Positions 16,728 to 25,503 of a stretch of DNA of 36,190 nt are shown in pieces (the stretch's first letter is position 1; every line of letters begins with the position of its first letter). The stretch is taken from positions 1 to 36,190 of the forward strand of contig JACRJV010000003.1 of the NCBI GenBank assembly GCA_016215325.1. Reading direction: 5' to 3'. Made by a program: the position numbers and the translations under genes. The notes beneath the pieces are model-generated. The model was given only the letters and a program-made list of their open reading frames with translations, was not told the origin of the DNA and did no database searches. Origin of the DNA: Candidatus Uhrbacteria bacterium. GTDB lineage: Bacteria > Patescibacteriota > Patescibacteriia > JACRJV01.

Positions 16728-17888
16728 TTATTGGACTTCTTGCTCGATTTGACTCTGAATGGCAGGAAAGGAAAGTTTACGAATCTTCCAAAAAATGAAG
16801 TACGAAAACACGATACTCAACAACGACGCGATGGTGACTTGTTTGTGCTCAAGCACTGCCCCAAACAGTAAGGCCGGGACAAATGCGGATGATCGCACCA
16901 TCCAAGTGAGGGCCGTGAAGGACTCCAGTGTCTTCTGGGTTGAAACATCGCCGACAAGCGCAAAGCCGATGGTATGGAACAGCCCAAAATTAAACGCCAG
17001 TATTACGATCGCAACAACCAGAAACACCGGAGTGCTCCTCACAACGAGAAGCCCTAACCCTGTCAAAGCGCTGGCATACATGAGTGTAATCATCGATCGT
17101 CGTCCGATCTTGTCCGAAAGTCGGCCGATGCTATAACTGAGTACAATCGGTGAAATGTAAAAGAGCGCGGTGAGCACTCCCACGGCCCGAAGTGACCCCA
17201 TGATCTGGCTAATCTCGAGAGGCAGAGCGCCCAAAACCAATCCCTGGATAAAATTGAACGGGAACCAGATGGCGGCGAATCGTAATGCGGTTTTACTTCG
17301 AGCGATACCAAACACCGTTGCCCATTTCGTGCCTTGAACCTGTGTACGGATATCCTCTAATCCTAAGAGTAGGATGATCGCTATCAACGGGAACAACGCA
17401 AACAAGAAAAAACTTTTTTCAAACCCTACCATCGGCAAGATCCATCCAAAAACAAACACACCGCCAGCGGCGCCAATGGCAAAGAATGTTGGAAACAATC
17501 CAGAGTTCCTCCCATAGACCGCCGGCTCGCTGGCGCGGACAAGATACGATGTTTGTGCTGTCCACAAGAGCGCTCCGGCGATCCCCAACAACACTGAGGC
17601 GCCAACGATCAACTCGGCACGCAGCGACAGAAGCGAAAGGCAATACAGCGTGTAAAAGAGGGCGGCAATCATCATCGACCGCTTGGCGCCCAGGCGAGAA
17701 ACCACCATGGCCGCAATTGGATTGGCCAGAGTGAACACGCTGTAGATGATGATAAGCGAGACAAACCCCAACTCCTTGAACCCTTGTTGGGTGAAGGAGA
17801 TGGTGATGTATTGCTGGAGACCGTCAAACCCGAAAAAGATTAGTAAGAAGGCAAAGCTTAAGAAGACGATGTTCCGCTGAAGGCGCAT
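16728..17888 (-). CDS. MFS membrane protein, UNC93-like
   Basis: A 386-residue transporter-type protein with about 12 helices. N-terminal segments LQQYITISFTQQGFKELGFVSLIIIYSVFTL and then GIAGALLWTAQTSYLV match the pattern of the UNC93-like branch of the major facilitator superfamily (glycine-rich helix followed by LLWTAQ). The loop between helices 2 and 3 reads SRLGAKRSM, an MFS motif A variant. A second copy, GRLSDKIGRRSM, follows the central loop. It starts inside the rmlD-like gene (31-nt overlap) and is the last gene of unit A. The substrate is unknown; an export or osmotic role in glycan production would be speculative. Confidence 0.75.
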   Translation of the reverse strand: MRLQRNIVFLSFAFLLIFFGFDGLQQYITISFTQQGFKELGFVSLIIIYSVFTLANPIAAMVVSRLGAKRSMMIAALFYTLYCLSLLSLRAELIVGASVLLGIAGALLWTAQTSYLVRASEPAVYGRNSGLFPTFFAIGAAGGVFVFGWILPMVGFEKSFFLFALFPLIAIILLLGLEDIRTQVQGTKWATVFGIARSKTALRFAAIWFPFNFIQGLVLGALPLEISQIMGSLRAVGVLTALFYISPIVLSYSIGRLSDKIGRRSMITLMYASALTGLGLLVVRSTPVFLVVAIVILAFNFGLFHTIGFALVGDVSTQKTLESFTALTWMVRSSAFVPALLFGAVLEHKQVTIASLLSIVFSYFIFWKIRKLSFPAIQSQIEQEVQ

Positions 17889-18757
17889 AGATCGTAGATC
17901 GCTTGATCCAATGACTGCGTGTTAGGGAAAATTTGCTTGAGGATTTGCAACTGGGTTATGAGAATCGGAGAGCTCCCGCCTCCGCGAGGGTCCTCGGCCG
18001 GATTGATCGTTATAGATGTTCCCAGTGCAGATTGAAAGAGAGTGAGTAACTCGTATTTCGAAATAGATGAGTTAGGAACAAAATGATAGACGGGAGATTG
18101 CTCGCACAGAGCCTTAAAGTGATCGCCGATAACGATCTGCTTGCACAATTGCGCAAATTGGAGGGTGGTCACACCATTCCACTGGTGATTAGTATAACCA
18201 GAAATAACTGCTCCATCGCTTTGGGAGCGGAACCATTCAAAAAGTCCTCCTTTTTTTATGGGGCTGGGGCCAATGATCGAACAACGAATATTCAAAAAAT
18301 TATCTTGCTGCACCTCCCCTTGGGCTTTGGTCTTGCCATAGATGTCGGTTGCGTCTGGAGCATCGCTTTCAACATACGATGGGTACGTGCCCGAAAACAC
18401 CCCATTGGTCGAAATCTGGATCACTCGAGCGCCAACCTTGCCTGCAATTTCCCCCAGGCGATGCGGAAATTTTGTGTTAATCTCTATTGCGCGTTCAACA
18501 GACTGCGGATTCTGTTCATCAATCAAATTTTTTGTAATGCCAATGCAGTTGATGACATATTCTACGCCAGAAAGCAGGGATTCAAGTGTTTGAATGTCAG
18601 AAAGAACATCAAAATATCCCGCTGCCTTAGTCCGATCATTGTGCGTACCCACGACCTTACACTGCGGATCACTCGAGAGCACGCGCTGTACCATCCACCC
18701 GAGCATGCCGGTTGACCCCAATACAAGAATTTTCATAGGAGGTAGAAGCGGCGCCAT
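17858..18757 (-). CDS. RmlD-like NDP-4-keto-sugar reductase (extended SDR)
   Basis: A 290-300 residue Rossmann protein. After MKILVLGSTGMLGWMVQRVL come NCIGITKNLIDE, ISTNGVFSG and IYGKTK, the catalytic Tyr/Lys, as in dTDP-4-dehydrorhamnose reductase. The ATG at 18757 directly abuts the upstream TGA; the ATG at 18736 (MKILVLG) fits the family N-terminus better, so either may be used. No rmlA, rmlB or classical rmlC is present, so dTDP-rhamnose synthesis is not encoded here. A reductase acting after the adjacent C-methyltransferase is more likely. The 3' end overlaps the MFS gene by 31 nt. Confidence 0.75.
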   Translation of the reverse strand: MAPLLPPMKILVLGSTGMLGWMVQRVLSSDPQCKVVGTHNDRTKAAGYFDVLSDIQTLESLLSGVEYVINCIGITKNLIDEQNPQSVERAIEINTKFPHRLGEIAGKVGARVIQISTNGVFSGTYPSYVESDAPDATDIYGKTKAQGEVQQDNFLNIRCSIIGPSPIKKGGLFEWFRSQSDGAVISGYTNHQWNGVTTLQFAQLCKQIVIGDHFKALCEQSPVYHFVPNSSISKYELLTLFQSALGTSITINPAEDPRGGGSSPILITQLQILKQIFPNTQSLDQAIYDLCAFSGTSSS

Positions 18758-20047
18758 TCATTCAGGCACTACTCTAACGCTGGGCAATGGCACAATAAAT
18801 TTCCCACCTTTGGCCGTATAGTCCGTGCGCTTCTTGAGTACTTCGTTCATAAAACTCCAGGCAAACAGGAGTGCGAAATCTGGGAACTTCTCCTTTTCAG
18901 TATAGTCCCACGGTTGGATCACCACATGGGTCCCGGGTGTATAGAACCCGTGCTTGGCCGGGGCATCGTCCACCACATAGTCCAGATACTGCGTGCCAAT
19001 CCCGCAGTAATTCATAATCATAGTACCGCGGCCGGACGCGCCGTAACCGATAATGGTTTTGCCTTGAGCTTTCAACTGATCGAGTGTTTTTAGAAGTTCT
19101 ATTTTTGTCAATTCGATTTTCTTCCCATACTCCACAAACGTCTTCTCGTTGTAATACCCTTTTTCTTGTTCTTGGCGCTCCATGGTTTTGACCGACTCGG
19201 CAATAGACTCGCTCCGGCCGCCCTTTTTGCGTGCAAAAAACCGTACGGCGCCACTGCGGACTCCGGGCGTGAATGTGGTGTCAAATATTTCCATTCCGTA
19301 AGCCCCAAGGAAATTCTGGAGGGATTTGAGTGAATAGTAATTGCAGTGTTCATGATAAATCATGTCATACTGCATTTCTTCGATGAGCGTCCCCAGATAA
19401 TACACCTCAAACACAAATACACCGTCAGCTTTCAGGAGTTCAGCAACGCCCTTGCCCACGCTCATCATGTCGTCAATGTGGGCAAACGAATAGCTGGAGG
19501 TGATCATGTCAAATTGGCCATGCTCCGCCCGTACGCGCTTGGCCACCTCTTCGTTAAAAAAATCATTAACGATGGTAAATCCTTCTTGTTTCACACTCTT
19601 AACAACATTCGTGGCGGGATCAACGCCCACAGCCTTGAGCCCCAATGCCGCGAAGGGCTTAAGCATCACCCCGTCGTTGCAACCAATTTCAAACACCGAA
19701 GGGTTGGGACAATTCTTCAAGAATCGATCGTGCATCTCCCCTGCCCACGCAGTGCAATGATCGACGAGTGTTTTGATCGCGGAAGAAAAGTAAAAATAAT
19801 CCTTAAACAATGTCGCTGGTGGGATTGCTTCTGGTACTTGAACCAAGGTACAGGCCCGACAAAAGGCCACATGCAGCGGATACAATTTTTCTTGTGCAAA
19901 TTGTTCACTCTTCAAAAATCCGCCGGCCAAGGGCATCGCGCCAAAGTCCATGACGGTCGCCATGTTGTTGCTTCCGCAACACCGGCAGGTAGTGTGTTGA
20001 ATGTACTTTCCGATCTGATTATTGGGTTGGTCATTTGGGTCTTGCAT
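18758..20047 (-). CDS. NDP-sugar C-methyltransferase-like SAM methyltransferase
   Basis: Three-part methyltransferase of the NovU/TylCIII type. First is an N-terminal zinc-binding domain with CRCCGS and CRACT cysteine pairs. Next is a central SAM fold (VFEIGCNDGVML, FDMITSSYSFAHIDD). Last is a C-terminal domain with IGYGASGRGTMIMNY and a DYVVDDAPAKHGFYTPG segment typical of the Methyltransf_14 family. About 429 residues from the chosen start MQDPNDQ (20047); the ORF-track start at 20086 overlaps the upstream GT by more. These enzymes methylate a carbon of 4-keto NDP-sugars. The next gene, an RmlD-like reductase, could then reduce the 4-keto group. A branched deoxysugar in the repeat is a reasonable inference. 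Confidence 0.82.
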   Translation of the reverse strand: MQDPNDQPNNQIGKYIQHTTCRCCGSNNMATVMDFGAMPLAGGFLKSEQFAQEKLYPLHVAFCRACTLVQVPEAIPPATLFKDYFYFSSAIKTLVDHCTAWAGEMHDRFLKNCPNPSVFEIGCNDGVMLKPFAALGLKAVGVDPATNVVKSVKQEGFTIVNDFFNEEVAKRVRAEHGQFDMITSSYSFAHIDDMMSVGKGVAELLKADGVFVFEVYYLGTLIEEMQYDMIYHEHCNYYSLKSLQNFLGAYGMEIFDTTFTPGVRSGAVRFFARKKGGRSESIAESVKTMERQEQEKGYYNEKTFVEYGKKIELTKIELLKTLDQLKAQGKTIIGYGASGRGTMIMNYCGIGTQYLDYVVDDAPAKHGFYTPGTHVVIQPWDYTEKEKFPDFALLFAWSFMNEVLKKRTDYTAKGGKFIVPLPSVRVVPE

Positions 20048-20765
20048 AGAAAAAACCAATAAAAGCGTAATAGAGATAGGTCGCAATTGTTTTCATTGAG
20101 TACGGAAAATGCGTCGCTCCTTGGGTGGCTGTGCGTTCAGTCAAAATGTAGGGGACTTCAGCATAGGAGCGCACGAATTTCTTGGCTTGAGCCAATTCTT
20201 CCATAATGATTGGGAAACCGTTTTCGTGCAACGTGAGCTTAGCGAGAATATCTACTTTCACGGCACGGAAGCCATTGGTGACATCAGAAAGCGGAAGTCG
20301 CAACAAGTTCCGGCCCAGACAATTCCCTACCCGCGAGAACAACTGCCGCTGCCACGCCACGCCCTCCATTCCCCCACCGGGGCGATAGCGTGTTGCCTTG
20401 ATGTATTCAATGCCGTATACCATTGGTGGATAAAATAAGTGGAGGTACTTTGGATGATTGGTGAGGTCACTGTCCATGAACAACGCGTAGTCATACCCTT
20501 GGTTAGCAGCATACCGCATCCCGGTGCGCAACGCCGCCCCGTACCCTTGATTACACTCGTGGCTTACCATGACGAGTTGTTGAGGGTCCTGCTGCTGCGC
20601 AATGCATTCCTCAACGATGTTCTTTGTTTGATCACGAGATCCATCATTCACGACCAATACCGTCGTCGGCGTCGGCAACTCCTGGACATACGGGAGGATC
20701 GTCGCAATGCTCTCTTGTGCAAGGCGTTGCTCGTTATACATCGGGATGATGATCAGCACTCGCAT
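20031..20765 (-). CDS. GT2-family polyprenyl-phosphate/DPM1-like glycosyltransferase
   Basis: A 244-residue GT-A enzyme of the dolichol-phosphate-mannose-synthase type. It opens RVLIIIPMYNE, has VLVVNDGSRDQT, the CNQGYGAALRTGM region, and FMDSDLTNHP with the DxD metal site. No C-terminal membrane anchor is obvious beyond a short aromatic helix (TYLYYAFIGFFYARP). Such enzymes load a sugar onto a polyprenyl phosphate, which GT-C membrane enzymes then use. The GT-C-like and DUF2079 proteins of unit B would be natural partners. It starts 8 nt after the upstream stop, and its 3' end overlaps the methyltransferase start. Confidence 0.83.
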   Translation of the reverse strand: MRVLIIIPMYNEQRLAQESIATILPYVQELPTPTTVLVVNDGSRDQTKNIVEECIAQQQDPQQLVMVSHECNQGYGAALRTGMRYAANQGYDYALFMDSDLTNHPKYLHLFYPPMVYGIEYIKATRYRPGGGMEGVAWQRQLFSRVGNCLGRNLLRLPLSDVTNGFRAVKVDILAKLTLHENGFPIIMEELAQAKKFVRSYAEVPYILTERTATQGATHFPYSMKTIATYLYYAFIGFFYARPK

Positions 20766-20773
20766 ACGAAAGT

Positions 20774-22366
20774 TTATCCATTTTGAGCTTGAGCGACCGA
20801 CATGCGGTTTATGCCCTCACTCAACCCAAACAGTACCCCGAGCATCACCCAGAAATACGGAACGACAATATAACTACCCGCCATTCGATAGAGCAATAAT
20901 GCTGCAAAAACGGAGATGGAGAGCACGATAATCGGATCATGCCGGAGTGATTTCCGACGCAGAATGTCGATCTGGAGTTTTATCACGCGAAGGACCAAGC
21001 CGACCAACGCAAGCGCCCCGATGATTCCAACATTAAAAAATTCTGTGAGAAATAGATTATGCGCGTCAATAATGCTTGAATTGACTTTCGGGCCGTATAA
21101 ATTATCGAACTCATACTGAACGCGTTCCTCCTCACTCAATTTGGAATCAAATGCTTCAGCAAGTTTTGGCAATAATGCCTGCGAAAGACCAGCGCCATGA
21201 CCAAAGAAAAAATAGTCTAGGGAGCCAGCAACGCTGACCCGCATCGCTTTCCATCGGACGAGCATGGAGTTGGAGCCATAGGAAGTGAAAGGATTAAACC
21301 GTGTTAGCAATAGTTCCCTTTGGTATTCTTTGGCCTGAGCAGCTTCCGCTGGTGTTGGCGCAGGAGGAGGTTCAACAGGTGGAGGAGTTGGCGTCGGTGT
21401 TGGCGCAGGAGGAGGTTCAACAGGTGGAGGAGTTGGCGTCGGTGTTGGCGCAGGAGGAGGTTCAACAGGTGGAGGAGTTGGCGTCGTGAGGCGTTGATAC
21501 GCGATACGGAGCCCTGCTATCGATTTTTGTTCATACCCCAAAATGGATCCAGTTCGAATGTTGAGCAAGACAAATAGTATAGAGCTGATCACCATAATAC
21601 GTCTGACGCTACCGCGCAACAACACCATCCCAACGACAAAAAATAGAAGGGCTGCAAGGATGAGCGCCTTCGTGTATGTGAGCGTAAACAGATGGAGCCA
21701 GATCGGGATCAATACCCAAATCGCGTAGCGTCCGATCCTTTTATTTGCCATCTGAAAAAAAATCCAATAAACAGGGCCGGTAACAAAGAGGAGAACATCG
21801 CCAAATGAAGCGGAATCACCCTGCCAGTATGGGATAAATATAGTCCCGGGTTGGCCCAGCCGTGCAGTGATATCGATAAATAGCTGATAGAACCCAAACT
21901 CAGAGAACCCCCACACGAGCGCCGCTATCCCCATGACAGTGTACATCGCGTGCATTAGCTTTTTATCTCTTACAAGCCAAGATATAACAACCATCATGAT
22001 CAACAGCGAGGCGACGATGATTCCTTGAACAAGGGATTGCATTGGATAGGGAGAATGGATGAGCGAGACAAACTGCGATGCGCCATAAATAGTCGCTACG
22101 GTATAAAAAAACTTTTCTTCTTTTGTTAAGCTGCGTGGTGTGTAGAACAGGGTAAAGCCCCACACAATCAATAGAAGTGGGAAAGTGATCATTGTTAACT
22201 TGACCTCAAACCGATCAATGCCAAACAACGACCACTCAATGCTGTGGAAAAGCAACGATGTGTAAAATAGAATGGTTGCAATCTGAATCAGCCGACCGAC
22301 CCACGACGGATCAATCCGTTGTAATTGTTCGGCACGAACAGAACGGAGCACGTTGATTATTTTCAT
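20774..22366 (-). CDS. O-antigen ligase/polymerase-like membrane protein with proline-rich insert
   Basis: A 530-residue polytopic protein of the O-antigen ligase/Wzy_C type. Hydrophobic helices flank a large central extracytoplasmic loop that contains SLDYFFFGHGAGLS and DAHNLFLTEFFNVGIIGALAL; the latter is the recognisable Wzy_C/WaaL region (H-N-x-F-L ... G-x-x-G). Before it, residues about 294-338 are three copies of a 15-residue Pro/Thr-rich unit (PTPPPVEPPPAPTPT), encoded by perfect 45-bp DNA repeats. It either ligates finished chains to an acceptor or is a second polymerase. The insert could be a flexible spacer through the cell wall or periplasm. ATG overlaps the preceding stop (ATGA). 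Confidence 0.72.
   Translation of the reverse strand: MKIINVLRSVRAEQLQRIDPSWVGRLIQIATILFYTSLLFHSIEWSLFGIDRFEVKLTMITFPLLLIVWGFTLFYTPRSLTKEEKFFYTVATIYGASQFVSLIHSPYPMQSLVQGIIVASLLIMMVVISWLVRDKKLMHAMYTVMGIAALVWGFSEFGFYQLFIDITARLGQPGTIFIPYWQGDSASFGDVLLFVTGPVYWIFFQMANKRIGRYAIWVLIPIWLHLFTLTYTKALILAALLFFVVGMVLLRGSVRRIMVISSILFVLLNIRTGSILGYEQKSIAGLRIAYQRLTTPTPPPVEPPPAPTPTPTPPPVEPPPAPTPTPTPPPVEPPPAPTPAEAAQAKEYQRELLLTRFNPFTSYGSNSMLVRWKAMRVSVAGSLDYFFFGHGAGLSQALLPKLAEAFDSKLSEEERVQYEFDNLYGPKVNSSIIDAHNLFLTEFFNVGIIGALALVGLVLRVIKLQIDILRRKSLRHDPIIVLSISVFAALLLYRMAGSYIVVPYFWVMLGVLFGLSEGINRMSVAQAQNG
21351..21485. repeat. Three perfect tandem 45-bp repeats, in frame
   Basis: On the plus strand the unit begins GGTGTTGGCGCAGGAGGAGG and is repeated three times without mismatch (21351-21395, 21396-21440, 21441-21485). 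It lies inside the ligase/polymerase-like gene and encodes a 15-residue Pro/Thr/Glu/Ala unit on the minus strand. Length divisible by three and complete identity indicate recent slippage or recombination and likely copy-number variation. Confidence 0.97.
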
Positions 22367-23670
22367 ACAAGAACACTGTGCTTTCTTTTGTTCGTTATTA
22401 TACGCGACAGCACCAAAAGCGCAAGCGGCATCAGCACTGAAAACTGAAACATCTGCTTGATAACGGTCTGCCCAAAGTCCCTAAAAAACATCGCAGCAAG
22501 CCATCCACTCAACAGGACGTACATTGCAATGGCAATAGTACTCTGGTACTGCCTGAGCCGTTGAAGGAAATATGACAACCCGAACAGGAACAGCGACGAA
22601 CCGATAATTCCAAAATTCACCATAAGTGACACATAAGCGTTGAATCCTCCGGACGGGCTCCCGATCGTATATCCGATTGATGAAACATCCAATATCCATG
22701 CAGATTTATCAGGGAAGATAAATGAAGGCATCAGCCCTATGAAATTACTGAATAGTATGAGAGGGAATCGAATAAGGGGGATGGGATATTTTGCAAGAAA
22801 ATCCATCAACGAATAGCTGACATTAAAATTCTCTGAAAAGAGTGCGATCTCCAGACCCCGAACATTGTAATACTGTTTAGGATTAAGAATCTCTGACGCG
22901 AAACCCATACGCCAAAGAATAACTATGTGTGAAAGTATTACGAGGAAGACAAAAAAAGCGATCGATGTCGACAGACGAAGTCGATGAACATAAACTGAAT
23001 AAAAAATGACAATCATCAACAACGAAGAAACTACAATAACTCTTCCTCCCATAGAAAGGAGCAGGATCGCGACGACCCCATAGCTAGCGACGGCCGGATG
23101 AAGCAATGATCTGCGCAATGACTTCCCGCTGTGATAACGATAAATCACTACGCATGCAGTAACACTGATTAATAAAATTGACGCGGCAACAAATGAGCTA
23201 AAAACAGAGATTTGTGTCGACTTTTGATAACTCCAAAAGAAATGGTCTCGGAGCTGATAGCCAAAAACGGCGATAAAACCCATCGTTATTGCAAAAAATA
23301 TGTTTGTTGCTACCGGATCGATGGGATTGCGTACTCGAACACTCGATGATGATCGTCTGACCGCCAACCAACTCCCGGCGATAAATGCACAATACAGGAA
23401 CACCAGGGAAGCAAGATACCATGCCCACGTCTCTTGCGTCACAAGGTCATACGACGCCTTCCACACGGGATAACTCGGCGACCCGACATACACAGAGAAA
23501 AATGATGATTTCGCAAGCGTATAGGACAATACGAGATAAAAAATAAATCCTGTGGAAAACAAAAAAATATGATCAATCTCAATACCCTTGCGCCGATACC
23601 AAAGGACTAAGAGAGTAACAACCGGCACGACTAGTGCCACTGCATGGAACACCGTCATCAATAATTCCAT
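22363..23670 (-). CDS. wzy: Putative Wzy-type repeat-unit polymerase
   Basis: Polytopic membrane protein with roughly 10-12 hydrophobic helices and a larger extracytoplasmic segment around LNPKQYYNVRGLEIALF to PDKSAWILDV, the layout of Wzy polymerases. Sequence identity in this family is low, so the call rests on topology, length (about 430-435 residues) and position among GTs and wzx. The ORF-track start at 23706 overlaps the upstream gene by 49 nt. In-frame ATGs at 23670 (MELLMTV) and 23658 (MTVFHAV) are better; the latter forms TGATG with the upstream stop. I give 23670, but 23658 is equally likely. The stop overlaps the next start (ATGA). The gene is AT-rich relative to unit B. Confidence 0.65.
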   Translation of the reverse strand: MELLMTVFHAVALVVPVVTLLVLWYRRKGIEIDHIFLFSTGFIFYLVLSYTLAKSSFFSVYVGSPSYPVWKASYDLVTQETWAWYLASLVFLYCAFIAGSWLAVRRSSSSVRVRNPIDPVATNIFFAITMGFIAVFGYQLRDHFFWSYQKSTQISVFSSFVAASILLISVTACVVIYRYHSGKSLRRSLLHPAVASYGVVAILLLSMGGRVIVVSSLLMIVIFYSVYVHRLRLSTSIAFFVFLVILSHIVILWRMGFASEILNPKQYYNVRGLEIALFSENFNVSYSLMDFLAKYPIPLIRFPLILFSNFIGLMPSFIFPDKSAWILDVSSIGYTIGSPSGGFNAYVSLMVNFGIIGSSLFLFGLSYFLQRLRQYQSTIAIAMYVLLSGWLAAMFFRDFGQTVIKQMFQFSVLMPLALLVLSRIITNKRKHSVLV

Positions 23671-24710
23671 ATATTCTTGGTACGGCGCCAGAGAACGCCT
23701 TGCCATTTTCTGTTCAGGTCATCGGCGATCCCCGACCTAGAAAAAAATCCATCGCTCACTCCCAAAAGGGCTCGAACAACATACCAGAGATCCCGCCGCC
23801 ATGGAGCGCGAAGGTGATTAAAAAAATATTTAATATACTTTCGCAGCAGATGATAGTGGACATCCCGGCGGCTCATCGCCAATGTGGCCATCACTTCTGT
23901 GTAGAGACAGGCGGCGCCCGCTATCTCATCACGCGTGAGCATGTCCAGATCTAACATAAAAAACCGATACAAATCTTCCGCCTGCTTCAATGATACAGAT
24001 CGCTTTGCAAAAGCGAGGATATTCGATTGCATAATTTGACTTGTCTCTTTGAACACTTTATTACTGCGGTTGATGCTACCAAAACTTGCCGTAGACACTT
24101 CATATCCCGCCAGAACTTCCTGGATATTCGCTAAACGGTACCCTCCCCGCAGGAGCTTGGACCAGAGCTCAAAATCCGCACTAATGTCGTACCCCGGATA
24201 ATACCCCCCCACTTCCATAATCACACCTTTGCGCATCATGGTACTGATATGAATAAGGGGGCCCATCGTCACCGCCTTCTGCCGCATTTGAAGAATATCT
24301 TGAGGCATGTGCACTACGTCAATCACTTTGCCGCGAGGATCAAAACGGACAGCACCACTGCCGACGACCGCAACGTCAAGATGCTCGTCCAGATAAGCAA
24401 CTTGTTTTTCAAACCGTTTAGGGAATGAGACATCCCCGGCATCGGTTCGCGCGATATATAACCCTCGCGAATGCGCAAATCCGATATTGAGTGACCGTGT
24501 CTGACCGATATTTGTTGCGTTGCGTATGGTCACGATGCGTGGATCGTCGGATGATTTGATGACGGCTGTTGTCGCATCCGTGCTGCAGTCATCAATGATC
24601 ACCAGTTCAAAATTCTGGTATGTTTGATTTAGTACACTCTCGATCGTTTTACACAATTTCTCTTCACCATTATAGACCGCCATCACGACAGAAATTTTTG
24701 GAGAATCCAT
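23658..24710 (-). CDS. GT2-family glycosyltransferase (GT-A)
   Basis: A 350-residue GT-A transferase. It opens KISVVMAVYNGEEKL, has LVIIDDCSTDAT at the nucleotide site and ARTDAGDVSFPKRFEKQ where the family DxD-type motif and following acceptor loop lie. The C-terminal 100 residues are basic and helical without an obvious membrane span, so it is probably cytosolic and membrane-peripheral. It starts 15 nt after the kdsB stop, and its TGA overlaps an ATG as TGATG at the start of the next gene, suggesting coupled translation. Sugar specificity unknown. Confidence 0.83.
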   Translation of the reverse strand: MDSPKISVVMAVYNGEEKLCKTIESVLNQTYQNFELVIIDDCSTDATTAVIKSSDDPRIVTIRNATNIGQTRSLNIGFAHSRGLYIARTDAGDVSFPKRFEKQVAYLDEHLDVAVVGSGAVRFDPRGKVIDVVHMPQDILQMRQKAVTMGPLIHISTMMRKGVIMEVGGYYPGYDISADFELWSKLLRGGYRLANIQEVLAGYEVSTASFGSINRSNKVFKETSQIMQSNILAFAKRSVSLKQAEDLYRFFMLDLDMLTRDEIAGAACLYTEVMATLAMSRRDVHYHLLRKYIKYFFNHLRAPWRRDLWYVVRALLGVSDGFFSRSGIADDLNRKWQGVLWRRTKNIWNY

Positions 24711-24725
24711 ATTAAAGAGCTCATC

Positions 24726-25496
24726 TTAATAGTGGAGGACGCGCTCAAGAATGCGTTGCTGGCAAGTGTCGCTTGCCAAAACCCGCTCCACCAGCGCTAC
24801 TTCCTGCGCCTCATTAACAGAAGGGTAGCTCATCGTAATGGGTATGGATTGCAATTCGACTCCGTTTTCGATGATGCGCGACTGCTCAATAAATTCGGCA
24901 TGCTCAAAAGGCGCCTCCGGCATCTGCGTAAATTTCAAAAGAAAATCACGTCGGAAGGCAATAAGACCGAAGATCTTTCTTACAAAACTCTGTTGTTCTA
25001 TAAACGAACTCCTTAAACACGGCGATCTCCGACAACAGAACAGAATGCGCCCTTGGGGGTTGATAATGCACTTTACGATCGAACGATCTTCAAGATCCGC
25101 TTCCGCTGTTACAGGGCCCACAGCGTTCCAGGCAACAATCTCAGGATTCCCGCGTATCGCTTCTGCGCATGCCACTATTGTGTCCGGTAGTAGCAGCGGC
25201 TCGTCAGCTTGCAATACAATGACATGCGTACAATCAAGTGAGCGTACGGCTTCGGCGACGCGATCCGTTCCGGTCTTATGTGCGTTTGAAGTCATGATCA
25301 CTGGACCACCAGCGCCCTTGACAACGTTGGCGATTTCCTGATCAAAAGTGGCGACATACACAGCATCAAGTACACCAGACAGGAGTGCCCGGCGCCGAAC
25401 GTGTTCAACCATCGACAACCCACAAAAAGGGTACAAGACCTTCCGAGGGAATCGAACGGATGCGAGATGCGCGGGGATGACACCAACAATCTTCAT
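24726..25496 (-). CDS. kdsB: CMP-ulosonate cytidylyltransferase, KdsB family (divergent)
   Basis: A 256-residue nucleotidyltransferase related to KdsB, which joins CTP and Kdo to form CMP-Kdo. The start is set at MKIVGVIPAH (ATG 25496, 7 nt after the previous stop) because KdsB proteins begin at this strand; the longer ORF overlaps the upstream gene. Family motifs are IPAHLASVRFPRKVL, KTGTDRVAEA, VLQADEPLL and IEQSRIIENG. Departures: the usual HxGIYAY segment is IFGLIAF (residues 175-181), and the usual C-terminal VDT is VNE (Asn228), where an acidic metal ligand is expected. The enzyme is therefore either specific for another 3-deoxy-ulosonic acid or impaired. It belongs with the KdsA homologue five genes upstream. 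Confidence 0.8.
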   Translation of the reverse strand: MKIVGVIPAHLASVRFPRKVLYPFCGLSMVEHVRRRALLSGVLDAVYVATFDQEIANVVKGAGGPVIMTSNAHKTGTDRVAEAVRSLDCTHVIVLQADEPLLLPDTIVACAEAIRGNPEIVAWNAVGPVTAEADLEDRSIVKCIINPQGRILFCCRRSPCLRSSFIEQQSFVRKIFGLIAFRRDFLLKFTQMPEAPFEHAEFIEQSRIIENGVELQSIPITMSYPSVNEAQEVALVERVLASDTCQQRILERVLHY

Positions 25497-25503
25497 AATT
25501 TGA

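Noticed and set aside
18729-18737. AGGAGG-like sequence near the rmlD-like start
   Set aside because: It is on the plus strand; on the coding strand it reads CCTCCT and cannot act as a ribosome site for this gene.
17858-18757. dTDP-rhamnose pathway (rmlD with the cupin as rmlC)
   Set aside because: rmlA and rmlB are absent, and the two genes are about 14 kb apart in different units with other likely partners.
21301-21577. Plus-strand ORFs with EEVQQVEELASVLAQ and WRRRRFNRWRS repeats
   Set aside because: They are the antisense reading of the 45-bp repeats in the ligase-like gene, not separate repeat proteins.
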